A DNA stretch of 64,000 nt from Sphingobacteriales bacterium 50-39 (GTDB lineage: Bacteria; Bacteroidota; Bacteroidia; Chitinophagales; Chitinophagaceae): the NCBI GenBank assembly GCA_001898505.1, contig MKTZ01000020.1, forward strand, positions 62,001 to 126,000, given 5' to 3'. A program made the position numbers and the translations under genes. The notes beneath the pieces are model-generated. The model did no database searches. It saw nothing but the letters and a program-made list of their open reading frames with translations, and had not been told where the DNA came from. Positions 1 to 9,258 of the stretch are shown piece after piece; positions within the stretch are counted from its first letter, which is position 1, and each line of letters begins with the position of its first letter.

Positions 1-1973
1 AGCTTGCTCAGCGTCTCGATCTGCTTGATAGTCGACTTGATCTGCTTCTGCTCATCCCTGTACTTCTGCAGGTTCAGCGGGAATACCTTATCATTCTCCT
101 TGCTAAGCCATTCAGCATCCTGACGGATCAGGTTGAAGGCGGAATTGTTCTTCAGCCGCTCCCTGCTCATAGCTCCGATCACATTCAGATCATAGGCATA
201 TTTCCAGGTATTATAATCAGCCTTCTGTATCTCGTCCCAGGGCAATGCATCGGGATTGTCCTTCTCGCGAATCTTGGAATACTCATACAGATCGGGCAGC
301 ACGATGTCGGAAGCTACTCCGCGCAGCTGGGTCGACCCGCCGCTGATCCTATAGAACTTCTGCAGGGTCACCTTCAATGTGCCCAGCTCGCTATTGGCAT
401 CCATAAAGCCCATTGTCTTATCCAGCCCAAGGTTCCGTTGTACAGTACCCTTACCATAGGTGGAAGTGCTGCCAATGATCACCCCTCTGTGATAATCCTG
501 TATGGCAGCAGCGAATATTTCAGAAGCGCTGGCGCTCAGCTCATTTACCATGACGGCAAAAGGCCCGTCATACAGCACCGTCTTATCATGGTCAGGCAGT
601 ATCTGCGGCTTGCCATCCCTGTCCTTCACCTGTACGATAGGACCCTGATCTATGAATAGTCCTGCCATCTGCACGACATCATATAATGAGCCGCCACCGT
701 TAAACCGCAGGTCAAGCACGATACCATCGACCTTCTGTTCCTTCAGCTTCATCACCTCCCTGGCTACATCCACGGAACAGCGGTTGCCCTTGGGATTGTC
801 AAAGTCGGCATAGAACTCCGGCAGATAGATATACCCGATCTTCCCCTTGGAAGAATTGACAATGGCGCTGCGCGCAAAGGTCGCCTCATCCTGTACGATC
901 TCGTCCCGGATAAGGGAGATTATTTTTGTAGACCCATCCGTCTTCCTCAGCGTCAGCCGGACTTCCGTTCCTTTTGTACCACGGATCAGCTTCACAGCAT
1001 CCTCTACCTGGAATCCAGTAAGATCTACGGGCTCCTGAGCGCCTTGCGCCACCTTGGTGATGATATCACCTATCTGCACCTGGCCGGACTTCCATGCGGG
1101 ACTGCCCGTTACCAGGGTCGTGATCTTGATATTTCCATCCTCTTCCCGCAGAGAAGCGCCGATCCCAAAAAAGTGACCGCTCATCTGCTCATCGAAATAC
1201 CTCTTTTCCACAGGAGGGAAATAGTCGGTATGAGGATCCATGCACTGTACGATGGTTTGTACATACATATTGAACCTGTCGTCGTCATTGACCTTTACCT
1301 TCAGCCGCTCATAGAACCTGTCCATTACTTTCAGGGCCTTGCCCCTGGCCTCTTTTTCCAGGTCCTCATTGGAACGGGCTACAAATCCGGGCTTGCCCTT
1401 GCCCGTCTCCTGCTGGTCCAGCAGGTCGGAGTATCTTTCTAAAGTCAAGTATTTCAATCTCTTATACCATGAATCTCTCCTCTCGACCTCGCTCTTCGGG
1501 AAATCTACCTTGTCATAGTTCTGGTCCACCGAATCATTCGCATTGAAATCAAAAGGCCTGGAAAGGATGTCCTTGTACAGCGCCTCTGTTTCCACCAGCC
1601 TTTTCTTGTAGATGTCGCTGACAGAAGGTACAAACTGGATGGGCGCATTACCCAGTATCTCGTCGTCGATACGGGTTTCGAACTTCTTGCGCAATGCCTC
1701 CACATCGGGCTGCATCAGCACATTCTTCTCTACATCTACTCCAGCCAGGTATTTGCCGAAAACTTCCTTGGAGAATTTATCGTCCAGCTGTTTGGGGCTG
1801 TAGTGTATCTGCTCCAGCATCTCTCCCACATTCTTCAATATCCTTTCATATTTGGTAGGGGGGGTCTGTCCCAGTCCTAATGTCCTGAATGCAACGAATA
1901 CTCCCGCTCCCAGAATCAGTAAGACAATGGGTAAATTTCTTTTATTAAACATATACATGATCACTTTTTTCAT
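1..1973 (-). CDS. prc: C-terminal processing (tail-specific) protease, S41 family, 3' end outside window
   Basis: Periplasmic serine protease that degrades or trims proteins from their C-termini. I translated this from the minus strand: the reading frame is open from the ATG at 1973 to the window edge (657 codons), so the C-terminus is missing. The N-terminus has a short basic stretch and one hydrophobic segment (residues about 14-29), a signal anchor or signal peptide. A long helical N-terminal region is followed by a PDZ domain (about 265-345) and the S41 catalytic domain (about 375-560). The motif SASASEIFAAAIQDYHR carries the probable catalytic Ser (about 482), and TYGKGTVQ carries the partner Lys (about 508). 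The order matches the long Prc/Tsp type rather than short CtpA. Two further in-frame ATGs (1958, 1952) are possible starts. The function is well supported by motifs; the substrate is unknown. Confidence 0.93.
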   Translation of the reverse strand, partial: MKKVIMYMFNKRNLPIVLLILGAGVFVAFRTLGLGQTPPTKYERILKNVGEMLEQIHYSPKQLDDKFSKEVFGKYLAGVDVEKNVLMQPDVEALRKKFETRIDDEILGNAPIQFVPSVSDIYKKRLVETEALYKDILSRPFDFNANDSVDQNYDKVDFPKSEVERRDSWYKRLKYLTLERYSDLLDQQETGKGKPGFVARSNEDLEKEARGKALKVMDRFYERLKVKVNDDDRFNMYVQTIVQCMDPHTDYFPPVEKRYFDEQMSGHFFGIGASLREEDGNIKITTLVTGSPAWKSGQVQIGDIITKVAQGAQEPVDLTGFQVEDAVKLIRGTKGTEVRLTLRKTDGSTKIISLIRDEIVQDEATFARSAIVNSSKGKIGYIYLPEFYADFDNPKGNRCSVDVAREVMKLKEQKVDGIVLDLRFNGGGSLYDVVQMAGLFIDQGPIVQVKDRDGKPQILPDHDKTVLYDGPFAVMVNELSASASEIFAAAIQDYHRGVIIGSTSTYGKGTVQRNLGLDKTMGFMDANSELGTLKVTLQKFYRISGGSTQLRGVASDIVLPDLYEYSKIREKDNPDALPWDEIQKADYNTWKYAYDLNVIGAMSRERLKNNSAFNLIRQDAEWLSKENDKVFPLNLQKYRDEQKQIKSTIKQIETLSK

Positions 1974-2094
1974 ATCTATCCAAATGTAACGATTATCTCA
2001 ATGGTATGTTGTCGGCCCTTTCGATTATTAACAAGCATTTTGCCAGAAATTCCATGAGCGGAAGACCCTGAACATCAACCGGGAAAAGTTTGTT

Positions 2095-2125
2095 TTGGGA
2101 GGAAATTCAAATTCCTGTAACTTCG
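2095..2125 (+). promoter_or_regulatory. Putative promoter of the tRNA-His gene
   Basis: TTG at 2095-2097, a 20-base spacer, then TAACTTCG at 2118-2125. This matches the Bacteroidota housekeeping consensus TTG-N19/20-TAnnTTTG except for one base in the -7 box. Transcription would begin near 2132, which places the hairpin repeats at 2139-2196 in the 5' leader of the tRNA precursor. The assignment is by pattern only. Confidence 0.5.
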
Positions 2126-2138
2126 CGCTCTGTCAAAA

Positions 2139-2175
2139 ACGACCTGGGGGTCGTTGTCCGAAGGACAGACATTGG
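2139..2175 (-). repeat. Two-hairpin intergenic repeat, copy 1
   Basis: Read on the minus strand it begins CCAATGTCT, then hairpin 1 (GTCC-TTC-GGAC, 2156-2166) and hairpin 2 (ACGACC / GGTCGT with a four-base loop, 2139-2154). The 23 bases at 2151-2173 are repeated exactly at 33523-33545, outside any shared gene. A third isolated hairpin, CGAACC-GAA-GGTTCG, follows at 2182-2196; it resembles hairpin 2 of the copy at 33509. The element lies between the promoter and tRNA-His, so it is probably transcribed in the leader. Confidence 0.8.
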
Positions 2176-2205
2176 ACAAAACGAACCGAAGGTTCGCACT
2201 AAAAC

Positions 2206-2280
2206 GGTGGCTGTAGCTCAGTTGGTTAGAGCATCAGATTGTGGTTCTGAGGGTCGTGGGTTCGAGCCCCATTAGCCACC
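2206..2280 (+). tRNA. tRNA-His (anticodon GTG)
   Basis: A full cloverleaf can be folded: a 7-bp acceptor stem GTGGCTG / TAGCCAC (one G-T pair), D-arm GCTC...GAGC, anticodon stem TCAGA / TCTGA with loop TTGTGGT, and T-arm GTGGG-TTCGAGC-CCCAT. The anticodon GTG reads histidine codons. The extra G at 2206 opposite C73 (2280) is the G-1 identity element special to tRNA-His, so the mature RNA starts at 2206. CCA is not encoded. A strong terminator follows at once. Confidence 0.97.
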
Positions 2281-2281
2281 C

Positions 2282-2310
2282 AAAGCTCCTCGCACATCGA
2301 GGAGCTTTTT
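2282..2310 (+). terminator. Rho-independent terminator of tRNA-His
   Basis: Perfect 9-bp stem AGCTCCTCG (2284-2292) / CGAGGAGCT (2298-2306) with a 5-base loop, extended by A-T pairs and followed by a T run. Confidence 0.9.
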
Positions 2311-2339
2311 TATTAGGACCATTTTAAAACTCACTATAT

Positions 2340-2945
2340 ATGACTTGGTGGCTTTATACCATCCCCTTTATTTCAGCCTTTATCCATTGGCTCACCATCT
2401 GGATGGCCTTAAAGCTGCTTTTCCATCCGCGCCAGCCCAAAAGATTCCTGGGCTTTACGGTCCACGGCGTCTTCCCCAAACGCCAGCAGCAGATAGCCGA
2501 GAGCCTGGGTCGCATCGTTGGCCAGGAGCTCCTCTCCTACCAGGACATCGAACAGACCATCGCCAACCCGGCCAATGTCCAGAAAATGCTCCCCCTCGTG
2601 GAAGAGCACATCGACAATTTCCTCCGGAACAAACTGAAAGAGACCATGCCGATGATCGCCCTATTCATAGGCGATAAAACGATCAATCAGCTGAAGTCCG
2701 TCTTTATGACGGAACTACAGGAGCTCTTCCCCATCATCATGAAGAACTATGTAGCCCATCTGAAAAACGATCTGGACCTGGAAAAGATCGTCGTGGACAA
2801 GATCGCCAACTTCTCCTCCGACAGACTGGAAACCATGCTTAATCAAATACTCACCAAAGAGTTCCGGTTCGTTGAAGTCATCGGCGCCGCGCTCGGTTTC
2901 CTCATCGGCGTGGTTCAGATCCTGCTGACCCTGCTGATGCATTGA
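2340..2945 (+). CDS. DUF445 family membrane protein
   Basis: A 201-residue protein with a hydrophobic N-terminal segment (about 4-28) and a C-terminal one (about 180-199). A soluble, mostly helical domain lies between them, presumably anchored at both ends. The stretch after the first membrane segment (HPRQPKRFLGFTVHGVFPKRQ) is the characteristic start of DUF445/YheB-type proteins, where a fixed His-Pro-basic motif is followed by an FP-K/R-RQ motif. The family has no established reaction. It lies 30 bases after the tRNA-His terminator and 176 bases before a TonB receptor gene, so it is probably transcribed alone. The family call is good; the function is unknown. Confidence 0.85.
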   Translation: MTWWLYTIPFISAFIHWLTIWMALKLLFHPRQPKRFLGFTVHGVFPKRQQQIAESLGRIVGQELLSYQDIEQTIANPANVQKMLPLVEEHIDNFLRNKLKETMPMIALFIGDKTINQLKSVFMTELQELFPIIMKNYVAHLKNDLDLEKIVVDKIANFSSDRLETMLNQILTKEFRFVEVIGAALGFLIGVVQILLTLLMH

Positions 2946-3121
2946 CGGAAAACACCATAACAATGTTTTAACATTTATCGGACAACAAATTCTACGAAAA
3001 CTCTACTGTATAAAGGGGTTTATCTAGTTTGCCCTACTATGGTTGTTTTGAGACCGCTTGTACAGAATGACTGCATTTCATCCTGTTTTATTAAGACTTT
3101 TGCACAAATTTCAATGAGCTC

Positions 3122-5830
3122 ATGAGAAAGATCTGGTTATTGTTTATAGTATGGATAGCAGCAACTTCTACTCAGGCACAAATGCCGGGAATGGGGGCGA
3201 GTGGCGGACAACGTGGAGGCGGCATGGGCAACGGCCCGATCCCCAGCATCGGCCACTTCTATGGCCGCATCGTCGACGCCAAGACGGACAAAGGCCTTGA
3301 CGGCGCATCCGTCCAGCTCATCCAAAGCAAGTTCGACACAGTCACCCGCAAAAGACGCGATACAGTGGTTTCCGGTATGATCACCACCCGTAAAGGAGAC
3401 TTCAGCCTGGAGAACCTGCCTATCTTTGGCAACTTCCGCCTGAAAGTAACAGCCATCGGCTATGCCAGCTACGAACAAAAAGTGGCTTTCGATATGAAGA
3501 TGGGAGGTGGTGGCGCGGGCCGCGGCGACATGTCACAAGCCCTGAATGCCGTAGACAAGGACCTGGGAAATATCAAGCTCTCCGGAGACGCCCAAACACT
3601 GGAACAAGTCACGGTGACGGCCTCCAAACCCCTCATACAAATGGGGGTGGATCGGAAGATATACAACGTTGAAAAAGATATCTCCGCCCAGGGCGGCACA
3701 GCAGTGGACGTCATGAAGAATGTGCCCTCTGTACAGGTGGACATCGATGGTAATGTGACCCTCCGCAACAGCGCACCGACCATCTTCGTAGACGGACGAC
3801 CCACTACACTAACCCTGGATCAGATCCCGGCAGATGCTATTCAAAGCGTGGAGATCATCACTAACCCCGGAGCAAAATACGACGCCAGCGGCGGCACTTC
3901 CGGCATCCTCAATATCGTATTGAAAAAGAACCGCAAGGCAGGCTACAACGGCAACGTCCGTGCTGGCATCGACCAGCGGGGACGCTTCAACCTGGGCGGT
4001 GACATCAATGTCAAACAAGGGAAGTTCAACGTATTCGCCAACGCCAACTATGGCGAGCGCAAATCGATATCTACAGGGACAACCGACCGGTATTCATTCT
4101 TCAACCAGCCTTACGACAGCCTCCATCAGTATGACAACAATGTCAACAAAGGCTATTTTGCTTTCGGTCGTTTTGGCTTGGATTATTTCCTGGACAACCG
4201 TAACACACTGTCCTTTTCCGGCAACATCGTCCATGGCCATTTCGAGCCGACTACTACCAACGATCTGTATGTGGACACTCTCTTCCCTTCCGGCACCAAA
4301 TATTCCTATACCCAACGCCTGTCCAACTCCTCCGGCAACTTCAGGAATCACGGCGGCATGCTCAGCTATAAACATAACTTTCCCAAGGCAGGCGAAGAGC
4401 TCACGGCCGATGTCAATTACGGCAAAGGCACGAACGACAATCTCAATTTCGTCAACTCCAGTATATACAATGTCAAGGATGGCCCTCTCAGCTCCACGTA
4501 CAACCAGCGACAGACAGGCGACGGGGACAACGAATTTATCACGGCGCAGACAGACTTTGTCAAACCCATCAGTGAAAAATCCAAGTTCGAAACAGGCGCC
4601 CGGATCGCAATACGCAATATCACCAGCCTGAACAACATCGATGTCCTTGGCGAGGACGCCAAATATCATAACCAGCCCCTGCTGTCCTCTCACTATAAAT
4701 ACCGCGACCGGGTATACGCAGCCTATGTCACCTACAGCAATGCCATCAAGGACTTCACCTATCAGCTGGGGTTGCGCGGCGAGCGTTCCGACTACACAGG
4801 CACACAGACCTACGCCGTAAAAGAAAAGCCGTCCGATCTGGTGAAGGATACGATCGGCAACTTCAGTAACCATTTTCCCATCAGCCTCTTCCCCAGTGTT
4901 TTCCTTACCCAAAAACTGGGTGGGGACCAGGACCTTTCGCTGAACTATACCCGGCGCATCGACAGGCCCAGCTTCTTCCAGCTGTTCCCCTTTACTGATT
5001 ATTCCGACTCGCTGAACCTCAGCCGCGGCAATCCGGCCCTGCAACCCCAATTCACCAACTCCTTCGAGCTGGCTTACTCAAAGACCTATGCAGGGAACAG
5101 CAGTTTCATGGCATCCGTTTATTATAAGTATACCACGGACCTGATCACCCGCTACCAGTTCACGGACAAGAACCCTATCACCGACTCCACGGTCATCATC
5201 AGCACCTTTATCAACGCCAAATCCAGCTTTGTGGGTGGCCTGGAGCTCATCGGACGCAACAGCATCACCAAATGGTGGGATATCACCAGCAATATCAATA
5301 TCTTCACTTCCAGGATCAATACCATCGATACTGGCGCGTTCCCCATCCCTACGGCGGGACAGATCTATAGCTGGTTCGGCAAGATCAACAATACCTTCAA
5401 GCTGCCAAAGAACTTTACGCTGCAGTTGACAGGCGACTTCACCTCCAAGACGGTGCTGCCTCCAGGAGGTAGCGCCAGCAGCGGCTCCGGCGGCGGAGGT
5501 AGAGGCTTCGGGCAGACGGTCAGCGGTAGCGCTCAGGGTTATTCCAGACCTACGGGTGGTGTCGATGCGGCCCTGAAATACGAATTCCTCAAGAACAAGG
5601 CAGCTTCGCTGACCCTCAGTGTCAACGATATCTTCCGGACAAGGGTCAACGATGTATATACTTCCTCCACCTTCTTTACACAGGAGGTCTACCGTCGCAG
5701 AGATCCGCAATTCTTCCGTTTGCAATTCAACTGGCGCTTTGGTAAATTTGACATGAGCCTGTTCAAACGTAAAAATATGCGCGGCGAAATGGAAAGCATC
5801 CAGGGAGGCATGCAGGGTGGACAACAATAA
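3122..5830 (+). CDS. TonB-dependent-receptor-type outer membrane protein (OMP_b-brl_3 type)
   Basis: 902 residues. A signal peptide (about 1-20, cleaved after TQAQ) precedes a Gly/Met-rich linker, a carboxypeptidase-regulatory-like beta-sandwich (about 48-135), a TonB plug (about 155-265, with GTAVDVMKNVPSVQV and the IFVDGRP motif) and a large beta-barrel rich in aromatic and polar alternation up to the last strand. It lacks the SusC signature and has no SusD partner, so it belongs to the smaller receptor family with a PF14905-type barrel. A Gly/Ser-rich loop occurs at about 780-800. It probably takes up or secretes an unknown ligand across the outer membrane. The stop at 5830 is 10 bases before the SGNH hydrolase, which may be co-transcribed. 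Confidence 0.9.
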   Translation: MRKIWLLFIVWIAATSTQAQMPGMGASGGQRGGGMGNGPIPSIGHFYGRIVDAKTDKGLDGASVQLIQSKFDTVTRKRRDTVVSGMITTRKGDFSLENLPIFGNFRLKVTAIGYASYEQKVAFDMKMGGGGAGRGDMSQALNAVDKDLGNIKLSGDAQTLEQVTVTASKPLIQMGVDRKIYNVEKDISAQGGTAVDVMKNVPSVQVDIDGNVTLRNSAPTIFVDGRPTTLTLDQIPADAIQSVEIITNPGAKYDASGGTSGILNIVLKKNRKAGYNGNVRAGIDQRGRFNLGGDINVKQGKFNVFANANYGERKSISTGTTDRYSFFNQPYDSLHQYDNNVNKGYFAFGRFGLDYFLDNRNTLSFSGNIVHGHFEPTTTNDLYVDTLFPSGTKYSYTQRLSNSSGNFRNHGGMLSYKHNFPKAGEELTADVNYGKGTNDNLNFVNSSIYNVKDGPLSSTYNQRQTGDGDNEFITAQTDFVKPISEKSKFETGARIAIRNITSLNNIDVLGEDAKYHNQPLLSSHYKYRDRVYAAYVTYSNAIKDFTYQLGLRGERSDYTGTQTYAVKEKPSDLVKDTIGNFSNHFPISLFPSVFLTQKLGGDQDLSLNYTRRIDRPSFFQLFPFTDYSDSLNLSRGNPALQPQFTNSFELAYSKTYAGNSSFMASVYYKYTTDLITRYQFTDKNPITDSTVIISTFINAKSSFVGGLELIGRNSITKWWDITSNINIFTSRINTIDTGAFPIPTAGQIYSWFGKINNTFKLPKNFTLQLTGDFTSKTVLPPGGSASSGSGGGGRGFGQTVSGSAQGYSRPTGGVDAALKYEFLKNKAASLTLSVNDIFRTRVNDVYTSSTFFTQEVYRRRDPQFFRLQFNWRFGKFDMSLFKRKNMRGEMESIQGGMQGGQQ

Positions 5831-5840
5831 AATATATAAC

Positions 5841-6422
5841 ATGCTGACATTAGGGGACTCCTACACCATCGGTGAAGGAGTCCCTCTTTTTGAAGGATAT
5901 CCTTACCAGACCGTCCAGATCCTCCGCAGACAGGGCTATGCTTTCTCCGCGCCCGAGATCATCGCCCGCACAGGCTGGACAACGGACGAGCTGGATAATG
6001 CCATTGCCGGCGCCCGTCTCCTTCCCTCCTATGACTTTGTAACCTTGCTCATCGGAGTGAATAATCAATACAGAGGCCGCTCGCCTGAAGAATATGCCAC
6101 CCAGTTCCAGGCTCTTCTCCAGCAGGCCATCCATTTTGCGGCCCACCGTCCGGAACATGTCTTTGTACTTTCCATACCCGACTGGGGCGTCTCTCCTTTT
6201 GCAGCCGGACGGGACAGGGCAGCCATCGCCCGGCAGATAGACCAGTTCAATACAACGGCCCGGCAGATCACTGACAAGCACCAGGTGACTTTCATCGACA
6301 TTACTCCCCATTCCAGGTCCGAAGGGCAGTCCTTCACAGCCGACGGTCTCCACCCGGCAGCCTCCCAATACAGCTTCTGGGCGCACCAGCTGGTGGCAGC
6401 CATGGCACAACGCCTGTCTTAA
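5841..6422 (+). CDS. SGNH/GDSL-family hydrolase
   Basis: Serine esterase or lipase of the SGNH fold, about 193 residues. Block I is GDSYTIGEG with the nucleophile Ser; block III is LLIGVNNQY with the oxyanion Asn; block V is DGLHPAASQY with the catalytic Asp and His. No signal peptide is visible, so it is probably cytoplasmic. I chose the ATG at 5841, just after the receptor stop, because the GDS motif should lie close to the N-terminus; a GTG at 5817 overlapping the receptor gene is the alternative. It ends tail-to-tail with the Omp85-like gene, overlapping it by 4 bases. The substrate cannot be told from sequence. Confidence 0.88.
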   Translation: MLTLGDSYTIGEGVPLFEGYPYQTVQILRRQGYAFSAPEIIARTGWTTDELDNAIAGARLLPSYDFVTLLIGVNNQYRGRSPEEYATQFQALLQQAIHFAAHRPEHVFVLSIPDWGVSPFAAGRDRAAIARQIDQFNTTARQITDKHQVTFIDITPHSRSEGQSFTADGLHPAASQYSFWAHQLVAAMAQRLS

Positions 6423-8389
6423 TAAATGCTGTTCAATCCATCCGTATTGAGGAATATGACATCCGGCGCCTTTACGTACACGCTATTGTACCGGAACTGG
6501 ATCCCGGTATTCAACATGATCTTGAAGGATTGGTTCTGCTCCGTCCTGCGGGGGAAATATACCATGCGAAATTCAATGGTATTGAATACCAGGTTCTCAT
6601 TACGGGCCCTCAACCCGGCCCCAAGGCCATGATAAAGCGAGGACTTGTTGAGGTAGGGCTGATCGGCCGGGGTCAGTAGAGAAATATCCCCAAAAGCAAA
6701 GGGGGCAAATTTGAAACCCAGGAATTTATAGTTGATAAAGAAACTGGTTTCCGAATGCAGCGTAGCTCGTTGACCGCCATAGACGGAATCTCCGCTGAAA
6801 TAACGCAGTCCAAATACGTTATTAAGTGTCAGCGGATCGGTCCCCAATCGGGCGAATTGCCGTGTATAGCTCATATTGACATACTGACGTATCTTCAGAT
6901 TGGAAAAGAGGAACAGCGGACTGTAATAGCTGGCCCCGATGAGCGCGCTGGCATCCTGTACCTGGCCATGTTTCATAAATCCTCCGCTACGCAAAAAATA
7001 TTGGAAAAACCCACCCCGTTTGGTCACCACATAGTAATTGGCATCCACCCCTGCATAGAACCTTCTCAGATCCTGCGCCCCTATCTGATGGTAATAACCC
7101 GTGCTCAGCGCCACGTTATAGCCCGCGGGTATATCCTCGGTGGTCCCAAAACCGTATATATAGTTTGTCTTATAAAATTCCTGCCGGAAAAAGGTGAACT
7201 GGGACAGCACTGCCTCGCGGTCGTTGAATCGGAAGTTCCATTTACCCGCCAGCTGATATGGATTGTCCGTAAAATGGTTCTTAAAATAACGCAAGCTGAC
7301 GAACTTGCGGTCCAGGACAGAAGTATTGGAGAGGAATTTATTGTTACCGAGGTTCCAGCCCAGCCAGATATCATGCACCCAATACCGGTATTTAAAGAAA
7401 AGACTATCAGGTTGTGAATACCGGTTAATGCTATTATAAGTGCCAAAATTCAATCCCCCTGCCAGGTGCGCGTAGGGCGCATACAATGGACGCGACAGCT
7501 GGAGGAACCATGCCTGTTCATTGGGTGTGGCATCCTTCAGATTAGGATTGATCTGGGTATAGGAGGCTGTGGCGTCGACAAAGCGGTAGACATTGATCTT
7601 GTTGTACAACAGCTGATACCCAAAACTTGGATACCGCGTCTGCTCGATGATGACCCCTCCCTGGATCTTCTGCCCCATCCCCAGAAAGTTGGCCTCGCTA
7701 ACATTCCCCCTTATGCTTGTAGGTCCCAAACCAAAACTGCTCAGCTCCCCCCCGATGCTGAAAAGGTCCTTGACGACCACCACCAGGTCCACCGAATCTT
7801 CGTTGTCCGGAAGCGTGTTCACCAGGATACGGGCATCCTGGATATAGTTCAGACTACGTATCAGGCGTTCGTTATCCGCCACCTTATAGGAATTGAGCGC
7901 TGTATTTTCCTTAATAAACAAAGAATTGCGGATCACCCAGGACCGGGTCTTCCGGTGCATCTGGTTCAATAGCCTGGTACCAAAATACTGCAAACGCTTC
8001 GAGGTGTCCGTAAAGGTCTGTTCGAATCCATATCCCTTTATAATGATATGCCGGATGATCTTGCCCTCGTAGGGCATAAAAGGACGTTCACTCCTGGTGT
8101 TGAGGGTGGAAACCAATGTCGTTGAATCCAAACGACCCGCGATAATGGGCTTTATATTCGTATCGGCTCCCCCACCCCGGCTGATGGCATTGCGAAAGAA
8201 CTGAAAGATATTATTAGTCATCAATCGGCTTCCCCTCCGGACACTATCCGTCTCGTGATGATGCCCCCGCCGGCTGCTGTCGGGAAGATGTTCCTTTCGC
8301 GTACTGTCCGTGACCTGGCCCAAACAGCTGAGATAAACCATCCAGCAGCCCACCACGGCAGCAAGTCGTATTATGATAGTCTTCCTCAA
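6419..8389 (-). CDS. BamA/Omp85-like outer membrane protein with POTRA-like region
   Basis: 656 residues with a signal peptide (basic start, hydrophobic core, about 1-25). After a Ser/His-rich linker there is a region that looks like one or two POTRA repeats (about 108-215: EGKIIRHIIIKGYGF, then a helix-rich stretch with NERLIRSLNYIQDARILV and VDLVVVVKDLFS). A beta-barrel of surface-antigen (D15) type fills the rest, with alternating aromatic strands up to the C-terminus. It is clearly shorter than true BamA (five POTRA), so it is probably an accessory Omp85 member. The start is TTG at 8389; the only later Met (residue 17) would cut the signal peptide. The exact role is unknown. Confidence 0.8.
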   Translation of the reverse strand: MRKTIIIRLAAVVGCWMVYLSCLGQVTDSTRKEHLPDSSRRGHHHETDSVRRGSRLMTNNIFQFFRNAISRGGGADTNIKPIIAGRLDSTTLVSTLNTRSERPFMPYEGKIIRHIIIKGYGFEQTFTDTSKRLQYFGTRLLNQMHRKTRSWVIRNSLFIKENTALNSYKVADNERLIRSLNYIQDARILVNTLPDNEDSVDLVVVVKDLFSIGGELSSFGLGPTSIRGNVSEANFLGMGQKIQGGVIIEQTRYPSFGYQLLYNKINVYRFVDATASYTQINPNLKDATPNEQAWFLQLSRPLYAPYAHLAGGLNFGTYNSINRYSQPDSLFFKYRYWVHDIWLGWNLGNNKFLSNTSVLDRKFVSLRYFKNHFTDNPYQLAGKWNFRFNDREAVLSQFTFFRQEFYKTNYIYGFGTTEDIPAGYNVALSTGYYHQIGAQDLRRFYAGVDANYYVVTKRGGFFQYFLRSGGFMKHGQVQDASALIGASYYSPLFLFSNLKIRQYVNMSYTRQFARLGTDPLTLNNVFGLRYFSGDSVYGGQRATLHSETSFFINYKFLGFKFAPFAFGDISLLTPADQPYLNKSSLYHGLGAGLRARNENLVFNTIEFRMVYFPRRTEQNQSFKIMLNTGIQFRYNSVYVKAPDVIFLNTDGLNSIY

Positions 8390-8864
8390 TAGAGTTCCAA
8401 TATAAGGGATAATAACCTCTTTTTCGAGGTAAGATTTCCCATCGGGGAAATTTCAGCCTTTTTATTGTTAGCATATTGTTATAACCTCTTCTTCACTGAT
8501 TCTTAACAGCCTGTATCTGGCCGTGGTATTGTTTTTGAGTACTAATGACCTGACAGCACGATCGAAAATTATCATTTGAAAGACAGTCGGAAGTTGCACT
8601 ACTGACGACCCCAAAAAACTATTAGACGAATGAAAGAAAAATCACTTGCCACCTGGCCCGCCCTCTTGCCCGAAAGCTCAATACCGATATACAACCCCGG
8701 GAAATCTCAACAAAGAAGTTCAGGAGTGGTCAAATTGTTGCAATCCGTCCCACCCCCGAATGAAAAGACCATTCGTGATCTGAACGCGCTTGCTTCAACG
8801 CCTCCTTTCTGCACCTTCCGGAAAGCACGCCGGTATGATATGCTCTAGCAGGCATTGCCCGGGC
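8390..8864. other. Gene-poor stretch upstream of the Omp85-like gene
   Basis: About 475 bases with no convincing gene. It should hold the minus-strand promoter of the Omp85-like gene, but I see no clean TTG-N20-TAnnTTTG match. A 72-codon plus-strand reading frame (8630-8848) starts ATGAAAGAAAAATC, but its product has no recognisable domain, signal peptide or family resemblance. I leave it uncalled. Confidence 0.5.
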
Positions 8865-8908
8865 ATGTAGAAAATTTTCCCTCCCAAAAAAGGGATGAAT
8901 TTCTACAT
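8865..8908 (-). terminator. Hairpin 3' of the small gene at 8924-9172
   Basis: Inverted repeat ATGTAGAAA (8865-8873) / TTTCTACAT (8900-8908) with inner pairing TTCCCT / AGGGA. It lies 15 bases beyond the stop of the minus-strand gene. It lacks a strong T run, so it may act as an mRNA 3'-end stabiliser rather than a classical terminator. A GCCCGGGC palindrome abuts it at 8857-8864. Confidence 0.5.
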
Positions 8909-8923
8909 AGGCAGCGAAGTCAT

Positions 8924-9172
8924 CTATGAAAGGGCTTTTATCTCTTCTACGAACTGATTTAAGAACGAAAGTTTAAAGACCTCCCGCTCAGGATCAGGAG
9001 CGTCGAAGTTCATGAAAAGGATGCTCCCATCCTTGGCCATCGTCATCAGATAGTTTCCTTTTTTGGAAATATCATAGACAATCAGGTCGCCATAATCTTT
9101 TTCCTTTAATTGATATACTTCGACGACCCCTTCTCTTTTTATTTTGATAGACCTAATTCCTAAGTTTTCCAT
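8924..9172 (-). CDS. Small conserved-looking hypothetical protein
   Basis: 82 residues with no signal peptide or membrane segment. The sequence alternates short beta-like stretches (SIKIKREGVVEVYQL, DLIVYDISKKGNYLMTMA, GSILFMNF) with a C-terminal amphipathic helix ending in FVEEIKALS, as in small single-domain alpha/beta proteins. I do not recognise the family. Composition is sensible for a coding region (few rare residues, clean hydrophobic pattern), the gene starts with ATG and a hairpin follows the stop. It stands alone between two larger minus-strand genes. Confidence 0.65.
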   Translation of the reverse strand: MENLGIRSIKIKREGVVEVYQLKEKDYGDLIVYDISKKGNYLMTMAKDGSILFMNFDAPDPEREVFKLSFLNQFVEEIKALS

Positions 9173-9258
9173 ATGATCAATTTAAATATGCCATATGAAA
9201 AAGTTGTTCCCGGACGGGAACATATCAGCCAGGGGGTGGGAACGGTGATCGGGAATGA

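Noticed and set aside
2090-2275. TTG-started 61-codon frame over tRNA-His
   Set aside because: It runs through hairpins and the tRNA itself; a chance frame.
4094-5050. Open frame of 318 codons on the minus strand
   Set aside because: Antisense of the TonB-type receptor; no family features.
8630-8848. Possible 72-codon gene
   Set aside because: Reasonable start but no signal, domain or family resemblance; Pro/Ser-rich composition looks random. Left as unassigned.
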